From Antrodiella citrinella (Eukaryota; Basidiomycota; Agaricomycetes; Polyporales; Steccherinaceae): a stretch of DNA of 64,000 nucleotides. A program made the translations under genes and the position numbers. Shown piece by piece: positions 12,017 to 23,039 of this stretch. Positions within the stretch are counted from its first letter, which is position 1. Every line of letters starts with the position of its first letter. Below the pieces are notes generated by a model. That model was not told the origin of the DNA. It searched no databases and was given only the letters and a program-made list of their open reading frames with translations. The stretch is taken from assembly GCA_004802725.1 (NCBI GenBank), contig SGPM01000086.1, positions 24,781-88,780 on the forward strand, in the 5' to 3' direction.

Positions 12017-12543
12017 TTCAAAATATCCCGTAACCGCGACAATGTGTATCGTGACTCGTCTACGGTGGTCGCAGACCGTTCAGCAAGTCTCGGGAGTAGA
12101 AATGAGAAAGAAAGGACGGAATACGACTTAGGACAGCATATTCAAGGCACTGCGGCAGGCTGTGCAACTAGAAGAATTCTCCGAATATAGCAGACAGCAA
12201 TGTGATCGTAGAAAAGGGTAGCGTGAAGAGTAATAGGCGTCTAAATACAAGCTTGGTCGCTGTTCTCGACGATCTCGAGATCTTTTGTTCGTGTCCGACA
12301 ACGACTATTCACGACTTCAAACACCTCAAGCTTAGCATTGCACCTCTTCGCCGACATCGTCAAGCATAACTTCTCGGGCAGGCCTATATTCAGCAACTTG
12401 GTTCTGATTCTGCTATAATACCCCTCATCTCTCGATTCACTCGCGTTCAGCAATTTTTTGTGTAACACCCCTGCCTCAGGCCATGTGCTATTAGCCCAAC
12501 TTCTTATACTGGAACCCCTCAGGACCCATTTACGACTTGTACC
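12017..12543. other. Intergenic region between divergent genes
   Basis: About 530 bases separate the starts of the membrane-protein gene (minus) and the Ras GEF gene (plus), so this is a shared promoter region. No reading frame here is supported. Confidence 0.5.
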
Positions 12544-15500
12544 ATGATCACACAGGCTGCCAGGCTTGCAGATAATACCGAAGACGACGGCTCTCGCGTA
12601 CCCACTCCCATCGCCCACAACCCCCGACTTTCTGAGACATCTACCATCTTCGCACCTCAGGAGACGCAGAGTAGTAGCAGTGCTTCAGAGGAAGGAGATG
12701 GAGATTCTGCGTCACTCGTGTCAGATGCGAATTCCGCCTTTGCCCCTTCAGAGTCATCGCAGCCCGAAGCCCATGCCCACTTCCTACTCCCAACCCCTAC
12801 TTCATCCTCAAGCAGGTCACAAAGCCTTTCAGCTTCTTCTGATTCTTCCTTACTTCCGAGTTTCGTCGACTTGCCTTCTTTACCCGAGGACCTAGCGGCG
12901 ACCGCAGAGGTTACTATTGCTCGTGCGTCCTGAGTGCTCTGCATCCTTTTGTTGATGACTGACTCACTTTCTATCATCAGCCGATGGCTCCTTTGTGGAA
13001 ACTTCGTCTGGTGCTGCAGCCCGAGAGCTGAAACGCATTTACGATCACCGTTATGGGGTGGGGAAGGAAGTGCGGTCACCCTATGCTATCACAGCTTTTG
13101 TCAACCAGCACGGCAAGCAGATGTATCGCCTGGGGTGAGTAATATTGCTTCGATTGACTGAGGAAGTATGCTCAAATGCTCGCAGCACCCGAGAACTCTC
13201 CGCCCCAGCTGCGACCACGGCTGAAGACGCAGATGTATCTGTCAGTACCAGGGCCAAGTCCCAGTCGGTCACCGGCAGTGTCAGGGACTCCCTATCCTCT
13301 CATGCTACCAAGGCCAAGCGCGGATCTCGCATGAGCGTGCATTCCTTCCTTCCTCCTACAATGTTCAACAAGAACGTCCCAGGAGCACCTGTCCAGCAGA
13401 AGTCACCCCCCGAAGCTCACGTTGACGAAAGCGGGCGTTCGCCGCCTACGCGCAAGCTCAGGAAGACGCGCTCTATCCCGAACCTGGTCGGCGCAGAAGG
13501 TTCCATTGTCCCAGCAACACAGGCACCAGCGTCCAACGGTCGACCCCATGCTCACAGCGTGTCCAGTGCTGATGCTTTCCGCGTGTCTGCTATTGTCGCC
13601 GAGCTAGGAGGGAAACCAGTTCAGCAAGACATATTGTCCTCCGTACTCACTTGGGATACGACCGCTGCCTCACCCTATAGCGCACGATCTGCACTTCCTC
13701 CGCCATCTGTAGACAAATTGTCGCCAGATCTCATTGCCAACCCGTTCGGTCCCGATGTTCACTTCGACTCTCCCGGATGGCGGTCTTCCACGACGCATCT
13801 GACGTCTCCCATCTTACGCGAAATGCAGTCGTTCGAGTCTGGGCTGACAGCGCGTGCAGACCCGTCGCCAAGGGCATCTCGGACAGGAAAGCTGCACCTG
13901 CGGACATCCGATGAATTCGAGCCAGTCCCGGAACAAGTTGCGGTCACCTCGAGCCTGGAGGAGCTGACATCGCGGGTCTTTGAGCCCTCTGCTGAGCCGA
14001 GCACGGTGTCGCGCTATTCTACAGATCTCTTTGATGTCCTTCAGAATTACCGCGGTCTACCTGCGTTGGACAAGATCTCGCCTATGTCACCTGAGACAAC
14101 AATCAAGCTCTCTATGAAATCGGAAGAGACCGCCGCACCCAAGGACGACCCGCGCTTTGTCATCTGGGGTGAGGTCGAGGTCGAAGATGATGGCTTTGAC
14201 ATCACTCGAGCCAGCGCGACTGACCTTTCGTCCTCCCATTCCGCAGTGTCGCGTCGCAGGAGTTCGAAGAGGCATACAGTGGCTGCACTAGATGCGCCGT
14301 CTGTGCGGGTATCCTCCGGCGAGGGACCGAAGAAGGTGCTGGTGGCGGCGACCATCGAGCGATGGATAGCACAGCTCACGAGTGAGCTCAACTACGACGA
14401 GCTGCTCATTTTCTTCTTGACGTACCGCACGTACATCAGCGCAGAAGATTTGGGACATCTGCTGATCTGTCGTTTTCACTGGGCTCTCGCGCAGCCCACG
14501 TCTACTCACGACGAGATGGTGCGGCGCATTGTGCGTGTGCGGACGTTCATCGCAATCCGGTATTGGCTGTTAACTTTCTTCACTGTCGACTTTGTGCCGA
14601 ACCGGGAGCTCCGGCTCCTTTTCGCATCTTGGATGAATTCATTACTTAAGGATCCTATATTGGGGAGACATAAGGATGCGATGGTGAGTGGCGGATCGTT
14701 TTCCATGATCAGCGATGGTCTATTGAAGTAAACTTCTCCCCGGGAACAGAACCTTGTCAGGAAACTGCGCAAGGTGGTTTTGGATTGCAGAGATGCGCAT
14801 ACTCGTAAAGGACGACCCACCAGACCATCTATGGAGCGGACTTCTTCTGCTTCCAACTCTTATACCCTTCCGGCTCTCGGTGACTTATCTGACGGCCACT
14901 TTGCAGATTCGCTCAGGAAAGCTGTTACGAATGACGAAGATGGTGACATAGATCTTGATTTTGATGGACTCACATCCACCGGGCAGGGATTCCGATTGAA
15001 CGCTTCTGCTCTCTTGAAGAACCCGAATACCCCGGTAGATTTAGCTCTCTTACGACAACCACTTTTACTCGCTTTCCTCCAACATGGAAAACAGAGTGCA
15101 CCCACCGCTGCTCCTGCTCCGAGGGACTTGGCTTTACCCGTTCCTCATAGCGCGATATCCCGGGTCATTGTTAATACAATGGGCCGATTGGGGCGATGGA
15201 AGCGTGTACTCAATGCTCGCAGTCAGACTCGGGCTCCTCTGGGCTGCGTAGACGGTTCAGGTTTCGACCTCGAAGGCGCAGGCGGAGAGGTTGGGTCTGA
15301 GCTCAGGTTGTCTGGTGGCGTAGAGCAGTATCTTAAGGCTGTTGACAATGCAGCTTCCCAGGTGCTACCATCCCTGCCTGCGATAGAGATGTCGCCGAAT
15401 TCCCCAAATGATGCCGTGACTCCGACCATGGCTTCCCAGGAGCCCCCGTCTTTGAACGAAGCTGCAGGTATCATCACCTCTGATGCTACTTCGCCTGCTC

Positions 15501-17563
15501 ATGAGGAGGAGCCGTCACGCATCAGCGAATCTACAGAAAATGGATCTCTTTTATCTCCCGCGGTACCATCCCTATCTCATGCCGCCACTGACACTTCGGT
15601 TTCGTCCTTGTCTGAACGGCACTCCACGGAATCGTCATCCCGTCGCCGCCGATGGCCATTGGACGTCGTTTCTCTTGATGATCTGGATCTTTCAGATCTA
15701 TCTTCTGGCGAAGAAGACGTCGTGGAGATCCCACATCCACCTGGCCTGAAGAAGCTCCCGCGACGATTGCCTAATCGGCGCGACTTTGAGTTCGTACGGC
15801 AATCCATTGACAGCGTCTCTTCCATGGGCATACAGACTCATCGATCAGTGATGTCAGCTGGGTCAAGCTCGGTGTTATCCTCTGGGTCTGCTTCTGGGGT
15901 CGAGTTGGGAGGTGGGATTCAGCAGTGGCAGGTCAACGCCCTTGTGGACTCTCTCAGCGATGACGGGGAAGACGGGGATATCGAAGCTGCGTTGCGTCGT
16001 CTGGAAGGACAGATCAACCAGGACAAACAGAAGGCCAAACAGTCGAAGGTGGACGGGTGGGTTCAGTCTATACGCGAGCGGATGGCGAACGGCTTGTATG
16101 GCGCGGAACGGACTCGGTATCCTTCTGACGACGAGGAAGATTATGGTCAAGTTCAGGATCCTACAGAGAGCTCATTCAGTCAAAGCAGCATCAGCTCTCG
16201 CAGCTCTATGAAGTCTGCGATAGCGCCTCCGTGTGCTCCAGGAGAGGAGGTCCCAGTATCAGCACCTCCCACTAAAGAAGACAAGCCTGACGAGGATGCT
16301 ATTCCCCAAGAGATAGTGTCGAGTAGACTTATAGGTTCCAGACCGTCGACTTCCGCTGGCCCAGCCCCCAACGGCCTCGTTTCCCATCGTGTAGAGACTC
16401 GCAGCTTCGCCCCGCCTTCCGGCAAGTTCTATAGGAAAGGTCACAAATCTTTCGTAGACGCCTGGAGCTCCGCAGAGCTTGTTCAGCATTTCTCCATGAT
16501 CGACCGGGAGCTGTTACTCAACCTGGACTTCGAAGAGCTTGTCTCCCTCAACTGGACCGCTTCTGCCGACCTCAATATCCTGGACTGGGGAGAGTTCTTG
16601 AAGGAGCGTGCTCGTGCCAAGTTGGAGAAGCGCCCTCTGGCAGATGCGTTGACGGTGATACGTGCTCGGTTCAACCTAGTGGCGAACTTTGTGATTTCAG
16701 AGATTGTTTTGACGCATCCTGGGGACCGCCATAAGATTATTGCCAAATTCATTCGGGTGGCATTCGTACGTATTCTCTCTCCGTAACCTTGTTGCTGCTG
16801 TTGTTGATACCCTACACAGAAAGCGTATAACCTCAGGAACTTCCATCTACTGGTCGCCGTCATCGCCGGACTCAGGAGCAACTGGGTAACTAAGGCCACG
16901 AAACAGGCGTGGAACCGCGTCGGGATGTGGGAGAGCCGCATGCTCAATAATCTGATCCTCTGGACGACCGCTGCTGGGGACTTCAAGTATATTCGGGCGA
17001 CTGTCAATAGTTTGGCTGAGGCGAAGAGTACTGTCCCGCCGCAGGATGCTTCTAACGTGAGTACGGACGGACAATCTTCTACGACGAGGAGCAGGGCTAC
17101 GTCAGAGGGGAAGCCACCACCTCCACCACCAACTTGTGTCCCTTTCTTTGGTACGTTTGACTTCACAAATACACGGGTATGCGTGAATTGATCTGTGCTT
17201 ACAGGCGTCTACCTCTCGTCATTGCTCCGGTACAGCAGCCTCCCCGACCTCGTCGACCCTACCTCTCCCAACGAACCCGTCGTTATCGACCCGACGTCCA
17301 ACCTATTCGAGTCACCCGCGCACCCGGAAGTCTTCGCTACCCTCGCGCCCCTTCCCGCCTCCGTTCAGCTCGAACCCCTCATCAACGTGCACAAGCAGCG
17401 GCTGATCGCGGACGTGGTGAAGAGTCTGGTCGCGGGGCAGCATCTTGCCGCGAAGGTACAGTTCAATGTTGAGAAGAAGCTGTTTCATAAGTGTTTGAAG
17501 TTGAGAGGGTTGGATGCGGATACATTGGGAAGGGCCTTGGCCTTGTATGCTGGGGAACGGTGA
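12544..17563 (+). CDS. Ras guanine-nucleotide exchange factor (RasGEF_N plus CDC25 domain), Lte1/Bud5-like
   Basis: Catalyses GDP-to-GTP exchange on a Ras-family GTPase. Exons join in phase across introns at about 12925-12980, 13134-13185, 14682-14749, 16765-16819 and 17150-17204. The first 550 residues are Ser/Pro-rich and probably disordered, with one compact stretch (ARELKRIYDHRYGVGKEV). A RasGEF N-terminal (REM) domain follows: VAATIERWIAQLTSELNYDE and FFLTYRTYISAEDL, then FIAIRYWLLTFF. About 600 residues of acidic, Ser-rich insert come next. The CDC25 catalytic domain starts near FVDAWSSAELVQHFSMIDRE and contains VANFVISEIVLT, IAKFIRVAFKAYNLRNFH and VPFFGVYLSSLL. No SH3 domain is seen, unlike Cdc25/Sdc25. 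The wide split between the two GEF halves recalls yeast Lte1; the subfamily call is tentative. Confidence 0.85.
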
Positions 17564-18181
17564 TCGTCGGCATGTCTTTCATATTCCTCATTTCATGCCC
17601 GTTTTACGCTATAATTCATGTTGACTTCATCGAGAGTTTGGTTTTTTTGCTTATGCCCTTTCACGTCATAGATTTTATACTTGGTGCATATGAACCATGT
17701 CCATAGGGATCTCTGTCGTCGTCGTCGATGCTGGATGTCATATACTTGCAAGTAGGTACCTGTGAGGATACCCAATGCTGAGCTTTTTCGTCGCATTTGC
17801 AGCATCAGCAAGTTTTATGCATAATGTGTGTGTCGTGGTGGTTAGGATGTGGAGGTAGCGGTCGTAGGCGTGTATACCTGTTCTCTCTCATTGATCCGGT
17901 ACCAATCCTCCCCGCTCACCGAACCCATCTCCATCCAGATCAGCGTACATTTGATTTGATTGTGGACGTGCTGACGACTGTCGGCGTCATCTCTAGGCCC
18001 TGACAACCTAAGGCTGGATTCACACCGAGGATCATTGAGTTACGACTCTATACAAGTTTGTACGAACTATCTAGAGACGAATCTGGTTATTTTCTCCGCG
18101 CAGCTCCATTTTCGCCCTTTGAACGATTACGTCGCCATGGACGACTGGTGCTTCATCCGACATTGACTCCATAACCCAGAT
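17564..18181. other. Non-coding stretch after Ras GEF gene
   Basis: Begins with the T-rich 3' region of the Ras GEF gene. Nothing else is supported until the short coding-like fragment that follows. Confidence 0.4.
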
Positions 18182-18208
18182 CACGACTCCTGACTAGTAA
18201 TTCGTCGC

Positions 18209-18560
18209 TATAATCGAGACGTCCCAACTTCTAGATCACATTTTTATCTGGACCTCGACACAGTCACTCGTGCTTGTGTGTTCAACAAGAACGAGTTCTT
18301 GGAAGGGCTCGAACGCCGGCTGCTCGATCATATAACGGAGGACTTGGAGGAGACCCCAGTACCGCGCGTTAGGTGAGGCATGAACTTTCTATGCCATACG
18401 ATGCTGACATGCCCATGTTTTCTCTTCCTTGATAAAGTCTAGAGCAGCCTATCTATGCGACGCCATCTTGGTCCCAGTGATGACCTCTCACGATGTGTAT
18501 GATTTTTTATCGTTGAGCGATGTTCATTCATTGTCCGGGAACAGGGGTGGGGGTGTTTTA
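18209..18560 (+). pseudogene. Orphan coding fragment, possible gene relic
   Basis: A stretch with protein-like composition reads RSHFYLDLDTVTRACVFNKN then EFLEGLERRLLDHITEDLEE, ending PRVR at a canonical AG-GTGAGG donor near 18373. After an intron ending TCTAG (near 18441) the frame continues RAAYLCDAILVPVMTSHDVY and runs into Gly-rich sequence. Splice phase is consistent (2/1). Upstream, the frame closes at a TGA about 15 codons before this stretch, and no good start or earlier exon is visible. It may be the remnant of a larger gene, an internal part of a gene with exons I could not find, or chance. No family recognised. Confidence 0.3.
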
Positions 18561-19964
18561 ATGTCTCGCTCGGATCAGCTCCTTGCGACTTCCAGGCAGG
18601 CTCCTGCAGGCTCCCAAGTCGGAACCATCCCCAGTACAGGAGAAAGCAAAGTACTGCACCACAACGGCTGCGTGGTCAAAAACATCCCCTGAAAAGGCGG
18701 GACTCGGACGGAGGACTTTGAGACATGAGTCATGATTTTCATGATCATCTGTCATATTATGGTTCACTGCGTGTAGCGGTTCTAGACACGTCACAATACT
18801 ACAAGACTCCGAGCAAGTTGAACAACAATGCAGATTCTGTTTCGCCTTTTTACTTTCCACCCCACACTTTTGCAAGACGCTACCCCGGAGTCGGACGGAT
18901 GACTCCCGAGCAGCAACAGGATGAACAGCAACAACACGACGCTGGACGGGGTTGTGTTTGATTTGAGCATTCTGCTGAACCGTTTCATCGCTAACAGTTC
19001 TTCCCGTTCTACTACTACTTTGCTCAGGCTTCCTCTCGCACATAAGGGATATGCATCATCTTTGGTATTTCTTGTGCTTATCTGTGTTGTCCAATGTAGT
19101 GGTTGTGGTCCTGTCAGAGTTCCTACACCATCCGGTATAGTGCGTGATTATTCGCCTTTACTTATACCTCGTTTTCCTTCCCGCTAACGTTCCACACATT
19201 GTCAGCATAGTAACGGAAGACGAGTCTGCTTTCTATCACCACGAAGGCCGCTGATCTAGAAAGTGTGCTCTGAACTGACACATTCCAATTGTTGAAAGTG
19301 TGTTGAAACCAATGGTATATTCCTTTGCTTCGAATTCGAACCCAAGGTTGGACCATGAAGGAAGCAGAGATCGAAGAGGTTCTTACATACGATCGAAGCG
19401 CTCGTCGCCACAGTTGTGCCTCGCCGAACCCTTTGCCACCCTTACAGTACGTTCGTTTAACCCGGGAGATTGTATTTACAGTGCGCTTGTCTTGCGACAA
19501 CCCAGACAAAGCTGATGGAGGTTTTGAAGATGGTTTGCATCGGATGATGTCGATAGACTCGGCGTGCCAGTGGGCTGCGGCGCTGTGCCTTTGAATCGTT
19601 TGATGACGCACACCGGGTTCAAGGTGTCCTATCCGTCATATATAAGGCTTACGGCCATTTATATTGTACACTCATCGCTTCTTCTTTCCCCCCACCATCT
19701 CTTCCCTGCGGTTTCGCAGCGTGTTGAAACCCACAGTTTGATATCATTCTGACTGACTTCGCGTTGTCTCACCGTGTGCACAGAAGATTCTGACCAAATT
19801 TGTGTTCCATAGATCAAGCAGAATAAGACACGACTCGTACAGCGACAACCTGGGTCAGAGGTTCCGAGGAACCTCCAACAAGATGACGTAGTAGTACACA
19901 TCTCGAAGGGGTGATAGCGGAACAGAGGAAAAAGAGAGAGAAATCAGGACCACGGAAACATAAC
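18561..19964. other. Gene-poor stretch of 1.4 kb
   Basis: No supported gene. Frames of up to about 150 codons on both strands lack family patterns. The right end is 3' flank of the minus-strand gene ending at 19965. Confidence 0.4.
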
Positions 19965-22301
19965 TCAGGCATCGGTCTTCTTCTTATATCTCATCAACAC
20001 GCCCAACGCACTCAACGACATCCCCTTCTTCTCTCCCCCTTCCACCGCCCCGTTCTCATCCCACTTCCTGTCAAACATCTTCTTGGTGACAATGTTCTCA
20101 CCTCCTTTGTCTACACGCTTGATAACTCGCAGTGCCTCTATCTCACGCTGAGTGCGCTGGTCGACGTAGTCCCTGTCTGACCAAGCGGGGGCACACAGTC
20201 TGCGAATGTGTGCGCTCGGCATGAATGGTGCAGGCCCAGAGGAGGAGTGGCGGGTCAGTGCGAAAATGCGGGCTTGGATGCCTCTGGGAAAGAGAGCTAA
20301 GTCAGCATCGCGGATGAGGAGAGTAGAAGAAGGAGTCACGTGAAGGCAGGACGCGGGGATGCTGGTCCCGCAGTATCCTTCATGAACTCCGGCTTGACTT
20401 TGGAGTCGAAGGATGCGCGCTCGCGTCCAGAAAGCGAGCTCTCTGGGATAGCGCGGTTCGTCAGATCCGTGCCAAAGGCTCTCGCGGGATGGTCGGCGAC
20501 GTCCACAGAAGCGTCATAGTGCGGTGACGACGGCTTCTCTACTGAAGGGACGGGGTGCTCGACCTCGGCGGCGGAAGGCATGTACGGCCCTGGAACAGGG
20601 TGCACAGGCTTCAACGCTCGGCCATCGCGATGGAAGGCTTTCAACTCCTTGAGGAAAGCCAACGTCGGCTTGGAGTCTTCTACGATTGCGGGGAGGGGTA
20701 TGATGGCTTCGGCAGCAGCGATATCAACACTCTTCTCTTCTCCCTTCTCGCTGCTGAACGACAGGTCGTTGTTGAACAGAATATCAAGAACGCTCGCCTC
20801 CTCCAACGCCTCCTCTGCTTCCGGAGTCACGGACAGCGCGTCCAGGACGGGGTCAAGGACGTCCACGAGCTCGTCGTTCACCGTCTTCCTCAGCTTCCTG
20901 CCCTCAGCGTGGAATCGTCTCACTTCGTCAAGGACAGCGCCCTGTGTATATGCGATGTCATCTTGCGTAGGAGTGGCTGGAGCAGGAGGGGAATCCTTGG
21001 GTGTTTTGGTGTACCACCTTTGGAAGAACGAGCGGGATTTGGATGGCGTAGGCTTCGGGACAGAGGTGGGCGTGCGGGGTCTGTTGACGACGAATACGGT
21101 CGTCCTAGTAAGCGTGTCCTCGCTGTGTGACCTCGACGCACTTGGGTGTGGTCGGACCGTCGGCGTGTATGCGAGCGTGAGAGGACCAGCGGTGGCAATG
21201 AGCTCTACTGGTAGCAATGGCGTCTCCTTGATATGCGAACTCGCCTCGTCGATGGGTGTCGATGGGTTGCTCGAGTCAGCACAAGGATCACTGTCGTCGG
21301 GAGTGGCGACGACGGGCTGCTCAGGTTCGAGGACAGGAAGGGCAGGTGGGCGTGCGGGAACTGTGTCGACAGGATCAAGGTCGTAGGCCTGGAACTCGGC
21401 CTGGAGCTCAGCCAGGAAATCGGCGGCGGCATCGTCCTCCGAGTGAGGTTGAGGTATGACAACTTGAGTAGATGAGAGAACAGATTCTGGCTGGTCGATC
21501 TCTGTGGCTTGGTCGATCTCGATCTGGACCTTGTCATCGAGCTGCAGTGTGAGAGGTAGGTCAGTCTCATTTTCGTCTTCCAAGCAACACTTGACTTACG
21601 GATGCATCGAGGCTCTTGATCTCCGGTCGGGTCGCACCACACGTCGGGCAGCGTACACCTCCGTTCGACCGCTTGAGGCCCTTCCATACCGGGATCCTCG
21701 ACGCCGTGACCTTTCTGACCGCCGCCTTCACTTCGACACTCTCCTTCTCGCGCTCGCCCTCAACTTCGACCTCGGCTTCCACCGTTGATACCTTCACTGC
21801 CTCCTTGAACTCCATCCTCTTGACCGGAGGGAACGTCTCCAACACCGAGAGTCTGCACAACGGGGATCGTACGGGAGAAGGAAGCGGATCAGTGAAGCGC
21901 GTGATGCTGAAGGCACGCTTCGCCACAGGTGCTGGTGCAGGTCCGGTGACCTTCGTCGCTCTGCCGTCGGTGCTAGGCGTAGGGAGCTGAAGGGGAAGAG
22001 CACGAATCTGCTCTGGAGTGTGGAGACCGGCTTTCGACCCTCGTGATGGTGTTACAAGGGCTGGACGTCCAGCAGTTGGGCTGACCGTCTTCTTGGCCCG
22101 GGCGGAGGGTGAGGTGCTCGAGGACGTGTGGGTGGAGGTAGGAATGCTCGTAGGTGTGCGGATGGTGGAGCTTGTAGGTGAGCGAGTGAGAGGAGATGTT
22201 GTCTGCCAGACGGCTTTTTTGACAACGGGTTTGATTCTGGCGGCGCGGTGGAAGGAGTTGGGAGAGGGAACAATGAAAGGATCTTGCCACGATGCAGACA
22301 T
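19965..22301 (-). CDS. Ser/Pro-rich low-complexity protein of unknown function
   Basis: Three exons. Exon 1 starts MSASWQDPFIVPSPNSFH at 22301 and ends SLDAS before GTAAGT near 21600. Exon 2 begins LDDKVQIEIDQATEIDQ near 21551 and ends PAFT near 20339. Exon 3 (GIQARIFALTRHSSSG...) stops at 19965. All junctions are GT-AG and in frame; the total is about 760 residues. A CxxC pair occurs near the end of exon 1 (GGVRCPTCGATRPEIK), a possible single zinc knuckle half. Two similar short motifs recur in exon 2: EVRRFHAEGRKLRKTV and ELKAFHRDGRALKPV, about 110 residues apart, an F-H-x-[DE]-G-R-x-L repeat. The last exon is more conserved-looking and basic. No family recognised. The first copy of the 243-bp inverted repeat lies 105 bp upstream of the ATG. 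Confidence 0.65.
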
Positions 22302-22405
22302 CCTGGGGGAGGCAATGATGATGAAACGGATGTGGGATAGGTTGGATGGGTTGGATGAATGTGATGTGAAAATACTGAGTTGCTGGTTGCTGGATGTTGT
22401 CGAGA

Positions 22406-22648
22406 CGATGGGAGGTTGCGAACGAATGTGAAGATGAAAGAGAGGAAGGATAAAACGATGAAAAGGACAGAACGACGCATGGGTTGTCGATGGGGAAGAA
22501 GAAGACTGAGAAGGCATGGGCGACCGCTTTTTGACCTTGCAGTGTCGAGGCTGGTTAGTTGGAATGTAGACTGGACGTCCACCTCTGCGTCCCATCTTCT
22601 TTGCAGGAAAACGAATAAGGCATTTGAATTCAGACCGATCGGTCATCC
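22406..22648 (-). repeat. 243-bp inverted duplicate, copy 1
   Basis: Read on the minus strand, this stretch is identical along its whole length to 35703-35945 on the plus strand. Identity starts at GGATGACCGATCGGTC (containing the palindrome GACCGATCGGTC) and ends at CCTCCCATCG; flanks differ on both sides. It lies 105 bp upstream of the ATG at 22301, so it probably forms part of that gene's promoter or leader. No target-site duplication or terminal inverted repeat is obvious. Confidence 0.93.
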
Positions 22649-23039
22649 GAGTCCAAGCAGTGGTCCGTGGTGTCGATGTCCAGGAAGTTTGCACTAATAA
22701 GAGGAATTAGCGGTACAAATTCCGGGCTATGCTTCGCACTAACGTGTTTCATGTCGCAAGTTTGAGGAGGACGAAGACTGCAAGGTGTAGAGATGGTCAC
22801 CGATACTTATACTAGTTGTGGCACCTTCGGGTTCCGGCTTGGAGTCTTTTGTATACGCGCATCTGATCGCACACAAAAGGTTAGTAACATACCACACACA
22901 CAGGGAAGGCTTGTCCCATAAGAGAGTCGCATATCGATGGTAGTATTGCGTGCAAAACAAGCGACAAGAGCACGAGGATAGCGAATATGGATACAAAGTT
23001 GGATGGGTAGCGACAGAGCTGTGTCCGAAATGTCAAATA

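Noticed and set aside
19300..19611. Frames near 19.3-19.6 kb, and a TTCGAATTCGAACCC string recalling a tRNA T-loop
   Set aside because: No cloverleaf could be drawn by eye around the string, and the frames lack support.
20580..21386. Plus-strand open frame of 268 codons
   Set aside because: It is the antisense of the minus-strand Ser/Pro-rich gene, whose exons join in phase. Its composition (Ser/Gly/Val-rich) is what an antisense frame of that gene gives.
22440..22694. Upstream extension of the Ser/Pro-rich protein (frame starting MQTSWTSTPR)
   Set aside because: The extension is the 243-bp repeat plus leader read by chance. The same peptide appears at 35.7 kb without a gene. The start MSASWQDP at 22301 fits better.
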